Assembly: GCF_001375495.1 (NCBI RefSeq)
Contig: NZ_LN831057.1
Location: forward strand, 310,001-374,000
Direction: 5' to 3'
DNA length: 64,000 bases
From: Flaviflexus massiliensis
Lineage (GTDB): Bacteria > Actinomycetota > Actinomycetes > Actinomycetales > Actinomycetaceae
Part shown: positions 54,725-62,446 of the stretch, piece after piece
Layout of the letters: each line of letters starts with the position of its first letter
Position numbering within the stretch: the first letter of the stretch is position 1
The notes under the pieces: generated by a model
Seen by the model: the letters and a program-made list of their open reading frames with translations, nothing else
The model's database searches: none
What the model was told of the DNA's origin: nothing
Program-made: the position numbers and the translations under genes

Positions 54725-56746
54725 TCAGGCGTTAACCTGCTCGACTGTCTTTTTGGTCTGTGCGGTCGCCTTCGGTGCTGCGGTTGCTCCGTTGGTGTTT
54801 CGGAGTAGTCGCATGGCGTTGATGATGACGACGAGCACGGACGCTTCGTGGACGAGCATCCCGACCGACATGGTCACGCCACCCGCGAACACTCCAGCAA
54901 GGAGGAGGGCGACGGTGATGAGGGCGATGGCGATGTTCTGGCGCATGATCGACACGGTGCGCTTTGCGAGGCCAATCGACTCGGGCAGTTTGAGCAGATC
55001 ATCACCCATGAGTGCGATGTCTGCAGTTTCGACTGCTACGGCTGATCCTGCGGCTCCCATGGCGACACCGATATCGGCGGTGGCGAGTGCCGGGGCGTCG
55101 TTGACGCCGTCACCGACCATTGCGATCGTGTGTCCCTCGGCCTGCAGCTTCTGCACAACATCAAGCTTGTCCTCCGGCAGGAGGGAGGCGTGAATCTCGT
55201 CGATTCCTGTTGCCTTGCCGACTGATTCGGCAACAAGCTGGGTGTCACCCGTCAGCATGACTACCTTCTTGACGCCGGCCCTGTGCAGGCGTGCAATCAT
55301 CTCGGGTGCGTCTTCACGAATCTGGTCCGCGACTGCAATGACTCCGATGACGCGGTCGTCGATCGCGATGATCATGGGTGTCTTGCCTTCGAAGGCGAGA
55401 GTCGTCGCAATCTTTCCAGCACCCCCATCGTTCATCACCTCGTACTGTTCGAGCAGTGCGGAGTTGCCGATGAGGACGTTCTGGCCATCGATGTCGGTGA
55501 TGATGCCCTTGCCCGGCACGGGGGTGACGGTTCCCGGAATGCCATCCGGGGAGACTCCCGCTTCACGAGCGGAATCAAGGATGGGGCGGGCGAGCGGGTG
55601 TTCTGAGCCAGCCTCGGCCATCGCAGCCCACCGCAAGACCTCAGTCTTGTTCATGTCACTATCGAGAGTGACGATGTCGGTGAGGACGGGCTGACCTTCG
55701 GTCAGGGTGCCGGTCTTGTCGAGAGCAACTGCCGAGATCTTGGCCGAGGTTTCGAGGTATTCGCCGCCCTTGATGAGGATGCCGTTGCGGGCTGCGCGTC
55801 CGATTCCAGCCACGATGGCGACCGGGATGGAGATGACGAGTGCACCGGGGCAACCAATCACGAGGAGGGTGAGAGCGAGGACCACGTTACCGGTGATGAG
55901 ACCGGTTGCGAGAGCGAGGACCATGACCGCGGGGGTGTACCAGCGGGAGAAGCGGTCCATGAATGCCTGTGTGCGGGCCTTCGCATCCTGTGCTTCCTCC
56001 ACGCGGTGGATGATGCGGGCGAGGGTCGTGTCCCTGCCAACGCCCGTGGCCTCGACCTGCAGGAAGCCGCCGCGTGAGACCGTTCCGGCGAACACCTGGT
56101 CGCCAACCGCCTTCTCGACAGGGATGGATTCACCGGTAATGGTGGCCTGATCGATTGCGGCGGTTCCCGAGACGACCTCACCATCGACCGGAACCTTTGC
56201 GCCGTTCTTGACGAGGACAATCTCGCCCATCTGCACCTGACCGGCGGGGATGTCCTGCTGCTGGCCATCGCGGATCACGGTTGCCCAGTCGGGAGCGACT
56301 GCCACGAGCTCTGAGAGTGCGGAACGTGTCTTATTGAGGGTTGCTACCTCAAGGGCGTGACCGATCGCGAATAGGAAGGTTACGGCCGCGGACTCCCAGA
56401 AGTTACCGATGATGAGGGCACCGATGGCCGCAACAGAGACGAGCAGGTCGATGCCGATAATCTTGACGGACAGGGCACGGAAGGCCTTGATGACAATCTG
56501 GTAGCCAGCGACGACCGCGGCCGCGATCATGAAGACATCTGCGAGCGTAAAGACGCCCTGGGCATGCGTTGCGTGCGCACCAGCATCGAGCCACCACTGG
56601 GGACCAATCGTGGGATTTGCTGAACCGCCGCCCAACTTCTCAAGAGCAAAAGAAATGAGGATCAGTACACCGGACAAAGTGGGAATAAACCAGTTTCCGG
56701 AAGCCCACGCCCGTAGCGTACTGACATTGTTGTTAATCCCGTTCAA
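54725..56746 (-). CDS. heavy-metal translocating P1B-type ATPase (CPG motif)
   Basis: A 673-residue metal exporter. Actuator TGES (about 204), phosphorylation DKTGT at Asp343, SEHP loop and GDGVNDAP. The transmembrane metal motif is CPG (Cys299-Pro-Gly) in LVIGCPGALVISIPV, not the common CPC or SPC. There is no N-terminal metal-binding domain; a separate HMA protein encoded 87 bp upstream likely supplies it. The motif makes metal specificity uncertain (Cu, Zn, Cd or Co). Confidence 0.9.
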   Translation of the reverse strand: MNGINNNVSTLRAWASGNWFIPTLSGVLILISFALEKLGGGSANPTIGPQWWLDAGAHATHAQGVFTLADVFMIAAAVVAGYQIVIKAFRALSVKIIGIDLLVSVAAIGALIIGNFWESAAVTFLFAIGHALEVATLNKTRSALSELVAVAPDWATVIRDGQQQDIPAGQVQMGEIVLVKNGAKVPVDGEVVSGTAAIDQATITGESIPVEKAVGDQVFAGTVSRGGFLQVEATGVGRDTTLARIIHRVEEAQDAKARTQAFMDRFSRWYTPAVMVLALATGLITGNVVLALTLLVIGCPGALVISIPVAIVAGIGRAARNGILIKGGEYLETSAKISAVALDKTGTLTEGQPVLTDIVTLDSDMNKTEVLRWAAMAEAGSEHPLARPILDSAREAGVSPDGIPGTVTPVPGKGIITDIDGQNVLIGNSALLEQYEVMNDGGAGKIATTLAFEGKTPMIIAIDDRVIGVIAVADQIREDAPEMIARLHRAGVKKVVMLTGDTQLVAESVGKATGIDEIHASLLPEDKLDVVQKLQAEGHTIAMVGDGVNDAPALATADIGVAMGAAGSAVAVETADIALMGDDLLKLPESIGLAKRTVSIMRQNIAIALITVALLLAGVFAGGVTMSVGMLVHEASVLVVIINAMRLLRNTNGATAAPKATAQTKKTVEQVNA

Positions 56747-56833
56747 TTCCGGGCACGACCTTTCTCGGTGGGGTGCCGACCCTGCGGCACCCCATTAATG
56801 ATTAATGTGGATGCGTCCAGTGACGCTGGTGGT

Positions 56834-57067
56834 TTAGAAAGCTGACGGGGAGGCCGAATATCCGGCCTTTGCGACAGCGTCGACCAGGTCCTGAACCGTT
56901 GCCTGGTCTGCATCGTGGTTGACTTCAATGCGGGAGGAGGCGAAGTGGACGGTGACGTCCTCGACGCCCTTCACTCGTCCAACCTGCTTCTCGATCTTGG
57001 TGACACAGGAGGGGCAGGAGAAGCCTTCGGCCCGCAGGATCGTGTTCGTGGTGGTGGAAGTCGACAT
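56834..57067 (-). CDS. heavy-metal-associated (HMA) metallochaperone
   Basis: A 77-residue ferredoxin-fold protein, with metal-binding GFSCPSCVTKIEKQV (Cys18, Cys21). It probably hands metal to the adjacent ATPase, which lacks such a domain. The ribosome site GAAAGGGAA lies before the ATG at 57067. Divergent from the FNR-type regulator; a shared palindrome lies between them. Confidence 0.88.
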   Translation of the reverse strand: MSTSTTTNTILRAEGFSCPSCVTKIEKQVGRVKGVEDVTVHFASSRIEVNHDADQATVQDLVDAVAKAGYSASPSAF

Positions 57068-57138
57068 GGTGTTTTCCCTTTCTTCAGGAGTAATCCTTAA
57101 CTGACACTCTTAGATTAGGAATTTGGGCAAACTAGTAC

Positions 57139-57154
57139 CTTGACCCAGGTCAAG
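57139..57154. promoter_or_regulatory. FNR-type operator
   Basis: CTTGACCCAGGTCAAG: arms CTTGACC/GGTCAAG are perfect inverted repeats. TTGAC-N4-GTCAA is the CRP/FNR half-site pattern TTGA-N6-TCAA. It lies 72 nt before the HMA gene and 79 nt before the regulator gene. Confidence 0.65.
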
Positions 57155-57232
57155 TTTGGGTTTTGTCCTTGGAAAGATACCCAAAAGTGGCGAAAATATT
57201 GGCATTACTGGGCCTTGGGGTAAACTCAACCC

Positions 57233-57916
57233 ATGCTTGAAGATGAGTTGTGCATTGCTCGAGTACCTATTTTTCAGGGACTCACGCGCGACGAGCAGCT
57301 AGAAGTTGCTGAATTTGTTCGGCCAATGTCGGTCAGCAAGGGAGATATCGTCAGTGCCCCGGGCCAGTCCGAATCCCGCCTTTATGTCATGCACACCGGA
57401 CAATTGAAAGTTAGCCACACATCAGCCAACGGTCAGGAACAAATCCTTCGCACGGTGTCCGAGGGTGAGGTTGTGGGGGAGAGAGCCTTTCTCACCGGCC
57501 ACACTCCGACCGACTTGGTTGTCGCACTCGAGGACAGTCAGATGTGCGTCTTCGACCACTCCAACCTCTCGGCACTTCTTCGCACCTATCCCGACATTAG
57601 TGCCCGCATGCTCCGCACCCTGTCCGACAGGCTTGCGTCCGTTGAACGCCTCCTTGCCACAATCACGTCGAACGATGTCACCGCACGTGTTGCTGCCTAT
57701 CTGCTTGACCAGCCGGGCAAGATGGAGGGCAATAACTTCACTCTGCAGTTGCCCATGGCCAAGCAGGACATCGCCGCCTACCTCGGCACCTCCCCGGAGA
57801 CCCTCAGCAGGCGACTGACAAAGTTTGCGGCTGACGGAATTATCGAGTCCAAAGGTCGGAGAGGCATCACCATCCTCGACTTCGAGGCGCTCGAAGAAAT
57901 CGCTACACCCAACTAA
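57233..57916 (+). CDS. Crp/Fnr-family regulator, FNR-type recognition helix
   Basis: A 227-residue regulator: cNMP-like sensory barrel (about 10-120), long helix, and HTH about 170-200. The recognition helix has Glu189-Thr-Leu-Ser192-Arg193, the E--SR pattern that reads TTGA half-sites, matching the operator upstream. Only Cys7 and Cys105 are seen, so it lacks the four-Cys iron-sulfur cluster. Probably senses redox or metal state and controls the HMA-ATPase genes and itself. Confidence 0.86.
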   Translation: MLEDELCIARVPIFQGLTRDEQLEVAEFVRPMSVSKGDIVSAPGQSESRLYVMHTGQLKVSHTSANGQEQILRTVSEGEVVGERAFLTGHTPTDLVVALEDSQMCVFDHSNLSALLRTYPDISARMLRTLSDRLASVERLLATITSNDVTARVAAYLLDQPGKMEGNNFTLQLPMAKQDIAAYLGTSPETLSRRLTKFAADGIIESKGRRGITILDFEALEEIATPN

Positions 57917-58016
57917 AGAAACGAAAGAGAAACCTGTTCCCACGTCAGTATGGGTTGTGAACAATTTAGGCCCGGGAACAGTTTCGCTCCGCTATCAGGT
58001 TCAGGGTAGAGCCAAT

Positions 58017-58673
58017 CTATTTGCTGTGAAGGACTGCGTACTCGAGATCGAGAAGGGTTGTCTTGGCCTTCAGGCCCCCCAGGTAGCCGCCCAACCCACC
58101 ATCGGTCCGCAACACCCTGTGACAGGGAATGACGATCGGGAGGGGATTGGTTGCGCACGCGGTTCCAACTGCGCGAACTGCCTTCGGATTACCCAAGAGT
58201 TCAGCAACCTGCTTATACGTTTGCGTATCTCCATACCCGATCTTGGGCAGGTGGCGTTGGACCACCTGGCGGAAGCCCGCCGACAGCGTGTAGTCCACAC
58301 GAATATCAAATGAGCGCCGGGTCCCCGCGAAGTACTCATCGAACTCGACGGCAATCGGATCGAGAGAAGCGGGAGACTCCAGCAGTTTTGGGCTCACCTT
58401 TTTCGCTAGGGAATCGAGTACCTTATCGAAGTCTTCCCGTTCAAAAGCCACTCGCACCAGACCTTGATTCGTTGAGGCAACGAGAAGTTTCCCGATTGGA
58501 CTATCGATAGTCCGGTACGCAATGCCGAGGAGCCCTTCAGCCTCTGCCTGCTTCGTGAGGCGGGAACTGAGCGAAAAAACCTCCTCCTCCCCAACGGTAA
58601 ACAGATGCTCGACGTCTGCCCCTTCATTGATTTCGTTACCTGCTTGCGGCACGGTTTTCTCACGGTTCGTCAT
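58017..58673 (-). CDS. ogt: methylated-DNA--protein-cysteine methyltransferase
   Basis: A 218-residue Ogt/Ada-type suicide repair protein. The active-site PCHRV has Cys184 in NPLPIVIPCHRVLRTDGGLGGYLGG. A ~45-residue N-terminal extension precedes the usual YRTIDSPIGKLLVA start; such extensions occur in actinobacterial homologues paired with an ECF sigma gene. ATG at 58673 overlaps the sigma gene by 14 bp, so the two are cotranslated. Confidence 0.93.
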   Translation of the reverse strand: MTNREKTVPQAGNEINEGADVEHLFTVGEEEVFSLSSRLTKQAEAEGLLGIAYRTIDSPIGKLLVASTNQGLVRVAFEREDFDKVLDSLAKKVSPKLLESPASLDPIAVEFDEYFAGTRRSFDIRVDYTLSAGFRQVVQRHLPKIGYGDTQTYKQVAELLGNPKAVRAVGTACATNPLPIVIPCHRVLRTDGGLGGYLGGLKAKTTLLDLEYAVLHSK

Positions 58674-59163
58674 GGGACAGTCCTTCCGATCTAAAGATCA
58701 GTCTCAATGTTTTCATCCCATCGGCTGCTGCCCTGCGTACTGCCTCGGGTGTGCTCCCCAGGAGCTCGATGGCTTCTGTATGACGGAGGCCGCCCAGATA
58801 GTGGTAGGCGATGGCGAGGCGTTGCCGCTCCGGCAGCTTGGCGACCTCGTCCCACACCCCCTCATCAGCCATACCCGGATTACCGTAGGGTGATGCCTGC
58901 TCGGGGAGATGTTGAGCGGGTTGGGCCTGGCGTGCTCGCATGCGGGTGATGTCGATGGCCTTACGGTGCGCGACGCGTACGAGCCACGCCTCAACGTTCG
59001 TGTCATCGTCCATCTGATCCCAGGCTTTAAGTGCGGACAGAAACGTTTCTGACCACGCATCATCCGCATCTGCACCCGGACCGAGCACGGCGCGACAGAC
59101 CCGCAACACGGTCACCCCGTGCTGCTTCACTGCTCGATCAAATGGTTGTTTCATCCTCATCAC
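58660..59163 (-). CDS. ECF-type RNA polymerase sigma factor
   Basis: A 167-residue ECF sigma: region 2 (residues about 10-80, ADDAWSETFLSALKAWD, VEAWLVRVAHRKAIDITR) and region 4 (LPERQRLAIAYHYLGGLRHTEAIELLGSTPEAVRRAAADGMKTL, about 112-155). No anti-sigma gene adjoins; the partner is ogt. It may direct an alkylation-stress response, an idea from gene order only. Confidence 0.85.
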   Translation of the reverse strand: MMRMKQPFDRAVKQHGVTVLRVCRAVLGPGADADDAWSETFLSALKAWDQMDDDTNVEAWLVRVAHRKAIDITRMRARQAQPAQHLPEQASPYGNPGMADEGVWDEVAKLPERQRLAIAYHYLGGLRHTEAIELLGSTPEAVRRAAADGMKTLRLIFRSEGLSHDEP

Positions 59164-59272
59164 AGAGTAGACGCATCAGACAATCGAAACGTGAGATCTA
59201 AGTTTTATTGACCTTGCTAACGTGCTGTGCTCGCTAAGGAAATTGGCACGTCAGCGTCAGTGTCAAGAATTT

Positions 59273-60061
59273 CTAGTGAGAAAAACCTATTGCAGGACGC
59301 TTGGGGAGCACTCGCATGCTGCCTCCCACGGAAATGACATCGATGGGAGTGTTATAGACGCGGGTGAGCGCTTCAGCTGTGCATACTTCAGCGGCCGGTC
59401 CAACGATGTCGATCTTGCCGTGCGACATGAGGACGACCTGGTCGGCGTAAGAGAGCGCGGCATCAATATCGTGGATGACAACTCCTACCGTAGCTCCCTG
59501 GGAGGCGAGCCTTCTTGTCAAGGACAGGGTCTCTTCGGCATGGCCGATATCCATGGCCGCGGTTGGTTCATCGAGTAGCAGGATCGATTGGGGGCCGATC
59601 GGGGCGGCCTGGACAATAATTCGGGCCAGGGCAACGCGCTGTCGTTCGCCACCCGACAGGGTCGTCATCTCGCGGTCGGTGAAGGGATCCAGATCCGTCA
59701 GATCCAAAGCAGCATCGACGATCTCGTCATTATCGGTTGTTGGGGTGTCCCACGGGGTGCGGCCCATGGCAACAACTTCCCGCACCGTGAAGGGAAAGGC
59801 TACCGTCACATCCTGCGGCATGACAGCCCGCCTGCGTGCCGCTTCCTTTGTGGTGAAGCTCTTGATGTCGCGACCGTCCAGGGTAACCGAACCTGAGGAG
59901 GGCTGAAGATGCCCGGCACCGACGTTGAGAAGAGTGGATTTGCCGGCACCGTTAGGACCGATGATCGCGGTGACCTTCCCCGGGGTAAAGGAAAGCGATG
60001 CACGGTCGAGAACGGCGTGGCCGTCATAGACGACACTTGCTTCGTGGATTTCTAGCATCAT
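59273..60061 (-). CDS. hmuV: haem ABC transporter ATP-binding protein
   Basis: A 262-residue FecE/HmuV-type ATPase: Walker A GPNGAGKST (about 36-44), signature LSGGERQRVALARI (about 142), Walker B ILLLDEPTAAMDIGH. ATG overlaps the permease stop (ATGA). Energises uptake through HmuU. Last gene of the operon. Confidence 0.9.
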   Translation of the reverse strand: MMLEIHEASVVYDGHAVLDRASLSFTPGKVTAIIGPNGAGKSTLLNVGAGHLQPSSGSVTLDGRDIKSFTTKEAARRRAVMPQDVTVAFPFTVREVVAMGRTPWDTPTTDNDEIVDAALDLTDLDPFTDREMTTLSGGERQRVALARIIVQAAPIGPQSILLLDEPTAAMDIGHAEETLSLTRRLASQGATVGVVIHDIDAALSYADQVVLMSHGKIDIVGPAAEVCTAEALTRVYNTPIDVISVGGSMRVLPKRPAIGFSH

Positions 60062-61161
60062 GCCACCTTCATGCCCTGCCCCCGCATCGTCCTCCGCAAG
60101 AGGACGAGGAACAGTGGGCCACCAACGATTGCAGTGAAAATACCGATCGGCATGTCGGCGTAGGGAATGACGGTGCGGGCAGCGATATCTGCCAAGCTCA
60201 GCAGGAACGCACCGCCGAGTGCAGAGAGCGGCACAAGAGCCCTGTGGGAGGGGCCGAGCACGATGCGGAGTGCGTGGGGCACGATGAGACCCACGAAGGC
60301 AATCACCCCCGCAAAGGCAACAGCAACGCCCGTCAGGAGGCAGACGAGGCCGATCGCGATGAGGCGAAGCCGCTCAACGTTCACGCCCGATGAGGAGGCC
60401 GACGGGTCACCGAGTGCGAGCACATCGAGTTGATTGCGGATCATCATGCAGCCGGCGAAACCTGCTGCGGCGACAAGAGCGGTGACACCGACAGACTGCC
60501 AGGTTGCGTCAGCCAGGGTTCCCATCTGCCAGAAGATCACCTGCTCGCGCGATGACGTGTCGCCAAGGAAGATAAAGAAAGACGTGCCGGCCGTGGCCAT
60601 GGCGTTGATGGCGATGCCGGTGAGCACCAGGGTGAGGACCGCGGCCTTACCCCCGGACCGCGCAAACGCCCACACGGTGACCGTTGCAACGAGGGCCCCG
60701 ATGAATGCAGTTGCCGGCAGTGCCCACGGGGTCACGGTCGTCAGACCAAAAACTATCGCAACTGTGGCGCCCACGGAGGCACCCGAACTGACACCGATAA
60801 TGCTGGGTTCTGCCAGGGGGTTGGCGAACACGCCCTGCATGACAGCGCCGCTGACGGCAAGTGCTGCACCAACGAGGAGTGCCAGTGTCACACGGGGGAA
60901 ACGCACCGTCCACAGTGCCGCATCGATTCGATTATCGAGCGGATCCGCACCCTGGAAAACAACGCGGCCAATGGACTCAATGACCTGCCCAAAGGACGCA
61001 TCGAACTGTCCCGCCCAGGCGGACAGCACGGTCACGGCCACGACCGCAATAACAAGGAGGATCGTGACGAGGGTGATTCTGCCTCGCCTACCGGGGTGCA
61101 CCCGCGTGGGGTGAGCAGGTGAGGTGGTGCGAGTGAGGGGTGTGGGCAGGGCCGACATCAC
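60058..61161 (-). CDS. hmuU: haem ABC transporter permease (FecCD family)
   Basis: A 367-residue permease with about nine to ten helices. The typical stretch RFPRVTLALLVGAALAVSGAVMQGVFANPLAEPSIIGVSSGAS (about 90-132) and the coupling GLIVPHALRIVLG are present. It starts inside the hmuT end (ATGA overlap). Substrate assigned haem by context with HtaA. Confidence 0.9.
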   Translation of the reverse strand: MMSALPTPLTRTTSPAHPTRVHPGRRGRITLVTILLVIAVVAVTVLSAWAGQFDASFGQVIESIGRVVFQGADPLDNRIDAALWTVRFPRVTLALLVGAALAVSGAVMQGVFANPLAEPSIIGVSSGASVGATVAIVFGLTTVTPWALPATAFIGALVATVTVWAFARSGGKAAVLTLVLTGIAINAMATAGTSFFIFLGDTSSREQVIFWQMGTLADATWQSVGVTALVAAAGFAGCMMIRNQLDVLALGDPSASSSGVNVERLRLIAIGLVCLLTGVAVAFAGVIAFVGLIVPHALRIVLGPSHRALVPLSALGGAFLLSLADIAARTVIPYADMPIGIFTAIVGGPLFLVLLRRTMRGQGMKVA

Positions 61162-62357
61162 TCGTCTGTCTCGCCCGCGTCCGGGTCGGTGTAGATTGCG
61201 TGAGCGAGTGCGAGAAGGTTGTCGGGAGTTCGCGGACCATAGGACAGGAGCTGGGTGTCGGCTGCCACGATCACGCGCCCATTGCTTCCCGCGGTGGTGG
61301 CTGCCATGCCCGGGCGACCGAGCAGTCCGACGACACCACCGGTTGAGTCGATCCCGTCCTTCATCGCCAAAATGATTTCCGGATCGAGGGAGATAAGGGA
61401 TTCGGCGTTCGCGGGGCGCAGATCGGTGATGCCGCTGTTGAGGGCAACGTCGTCAAGACCGAGGATCTCCAGAACATCGGCCGCACCATAGTCTGCTCCG
61501 AGGATGAAGAAAACCCCGGCCGTGCCACGCACGTAGAGGACGGCACCCCGCGGCGCTCGTGGTGTTGCTTCCTTCAACTGGTCAATCTCGGCGCGCACCT
61601 CGTCCATGCGGTCCATCGTCGCATCCGCCAGTTCGGTTGCCTCATCGGTTAGTCCAAGCGCGTCACCAACCATCGTGATTTCGGTGGCGATGTTGTCGAT
61701 GCTGGGGATCTGCTCGAAGTAGACAACGGTGATGCCGGCGGCTTCGAGCTGAGAATAGAGACGTTCTGTCCCGATTGTCGTGTTGGTGATGACGAGGTCA
61801 GGATCAAGGTTGAGGACGGCTTCGATGTTGAGGTCGTGACCCGACTGGGTGACGACTGGCAGGTCCGCCAAGACCTCCTGCGTATCGGAATTGGCGCGGC
61901 CCACGAGCCGGTCCTGCATGCCCAATCCAATGAGTGTGTCTGTCAGGGTGCCGTACAGGTCGAGGCTGAGGATCCGGTCCGCGCTTTCGATCGTCACCTC
62001 AACACCGCGGGAGTCGGTGACGGTCGCGGGAAGTTGCGGCTCCCGCCCGTCAAACATCGGCTCCATGTCCGCCACCGTCTCCGTTTCGGACGGTCCCATG
62101 AGTTCCAGAGCATTCACGCCCGCGACATCCGCCTCGTCCGGCCCGGATTCCACGTCGGTGGATTCTTCCGAGTCTGCGCCTGGGTCATTTGAGCCAGAGT
62201 CTGAAGACTGCTCGGAATCGGTGGAGCTGCCGTCAACCAGTGCTGACGTGGTCGATTCGGAAGAGGAAGCGGGTTCAGAATCGGTGGGGGATGAGCAAGC
62301 GGTGAGCACCATTAGTGCTGTGACCAGTCCGGTCAGGGCGGTCGTGGACCGTCTCAT
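61158..62357 (-). CDS. hmuT: haem ABC transporter substrate-binding lipoprotein
   Basis: A 399-residue periplasmic-binding-type lipoprotein. Lipobox LTAC (Cys21), then a ~70-residue Asp/Ser/Glu linker, and the type III fold RILSLDLYGTLTDTLIGLGMQDRLVGRANSD..VVTQSGHDLNIEAVLNLDPDLVITN. ATG at 62357 is set by AAGGATC. Delivers haem to HmuU; ligand by context. Confidence 0.88.
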   Translation of the reverse strand: MRRSTTALTGLVTALMVLTACSSPTDSEPASSSESTTSALVDGSSTDSEQSSDSGSNDPGADSEESTDVESGPDEADVAGVNALELMGPSETETVADMEPMFDGREPQLPATVTDSRGVEVTIESADRILSLDLYGTLTDTLIGLGMQDRLVGRANSDTQEVLADLPVVTQSGHDLNIEAVLNLDPDLVITNTTIGTERLYSQLEAAGITVVYFEQIPSIDNIATEITMVGDALGLTDEATELADATMDRMDEVRAEIDQLKEATPRAPRGAVLYVRGTAGVFFILGADYGAADVLEILGLDDVALNSGITDLRPANAESLISLDPEIILAMKDGIDSTGGVVGLLGRPGMAATTAGSNGRVIVAADTQLLSYGPRTPDNLLALAHAIYTDPDAGETDE

Positions 62358-62446
62358 GCGCGTGATCCTTTCAGTGGCTCCGCGGGGAAGCAGACCCGAA
62401 TGCCTGCTTCCCCGCGATGCCATGTGAGCGGTTGATAGGTGAACGG

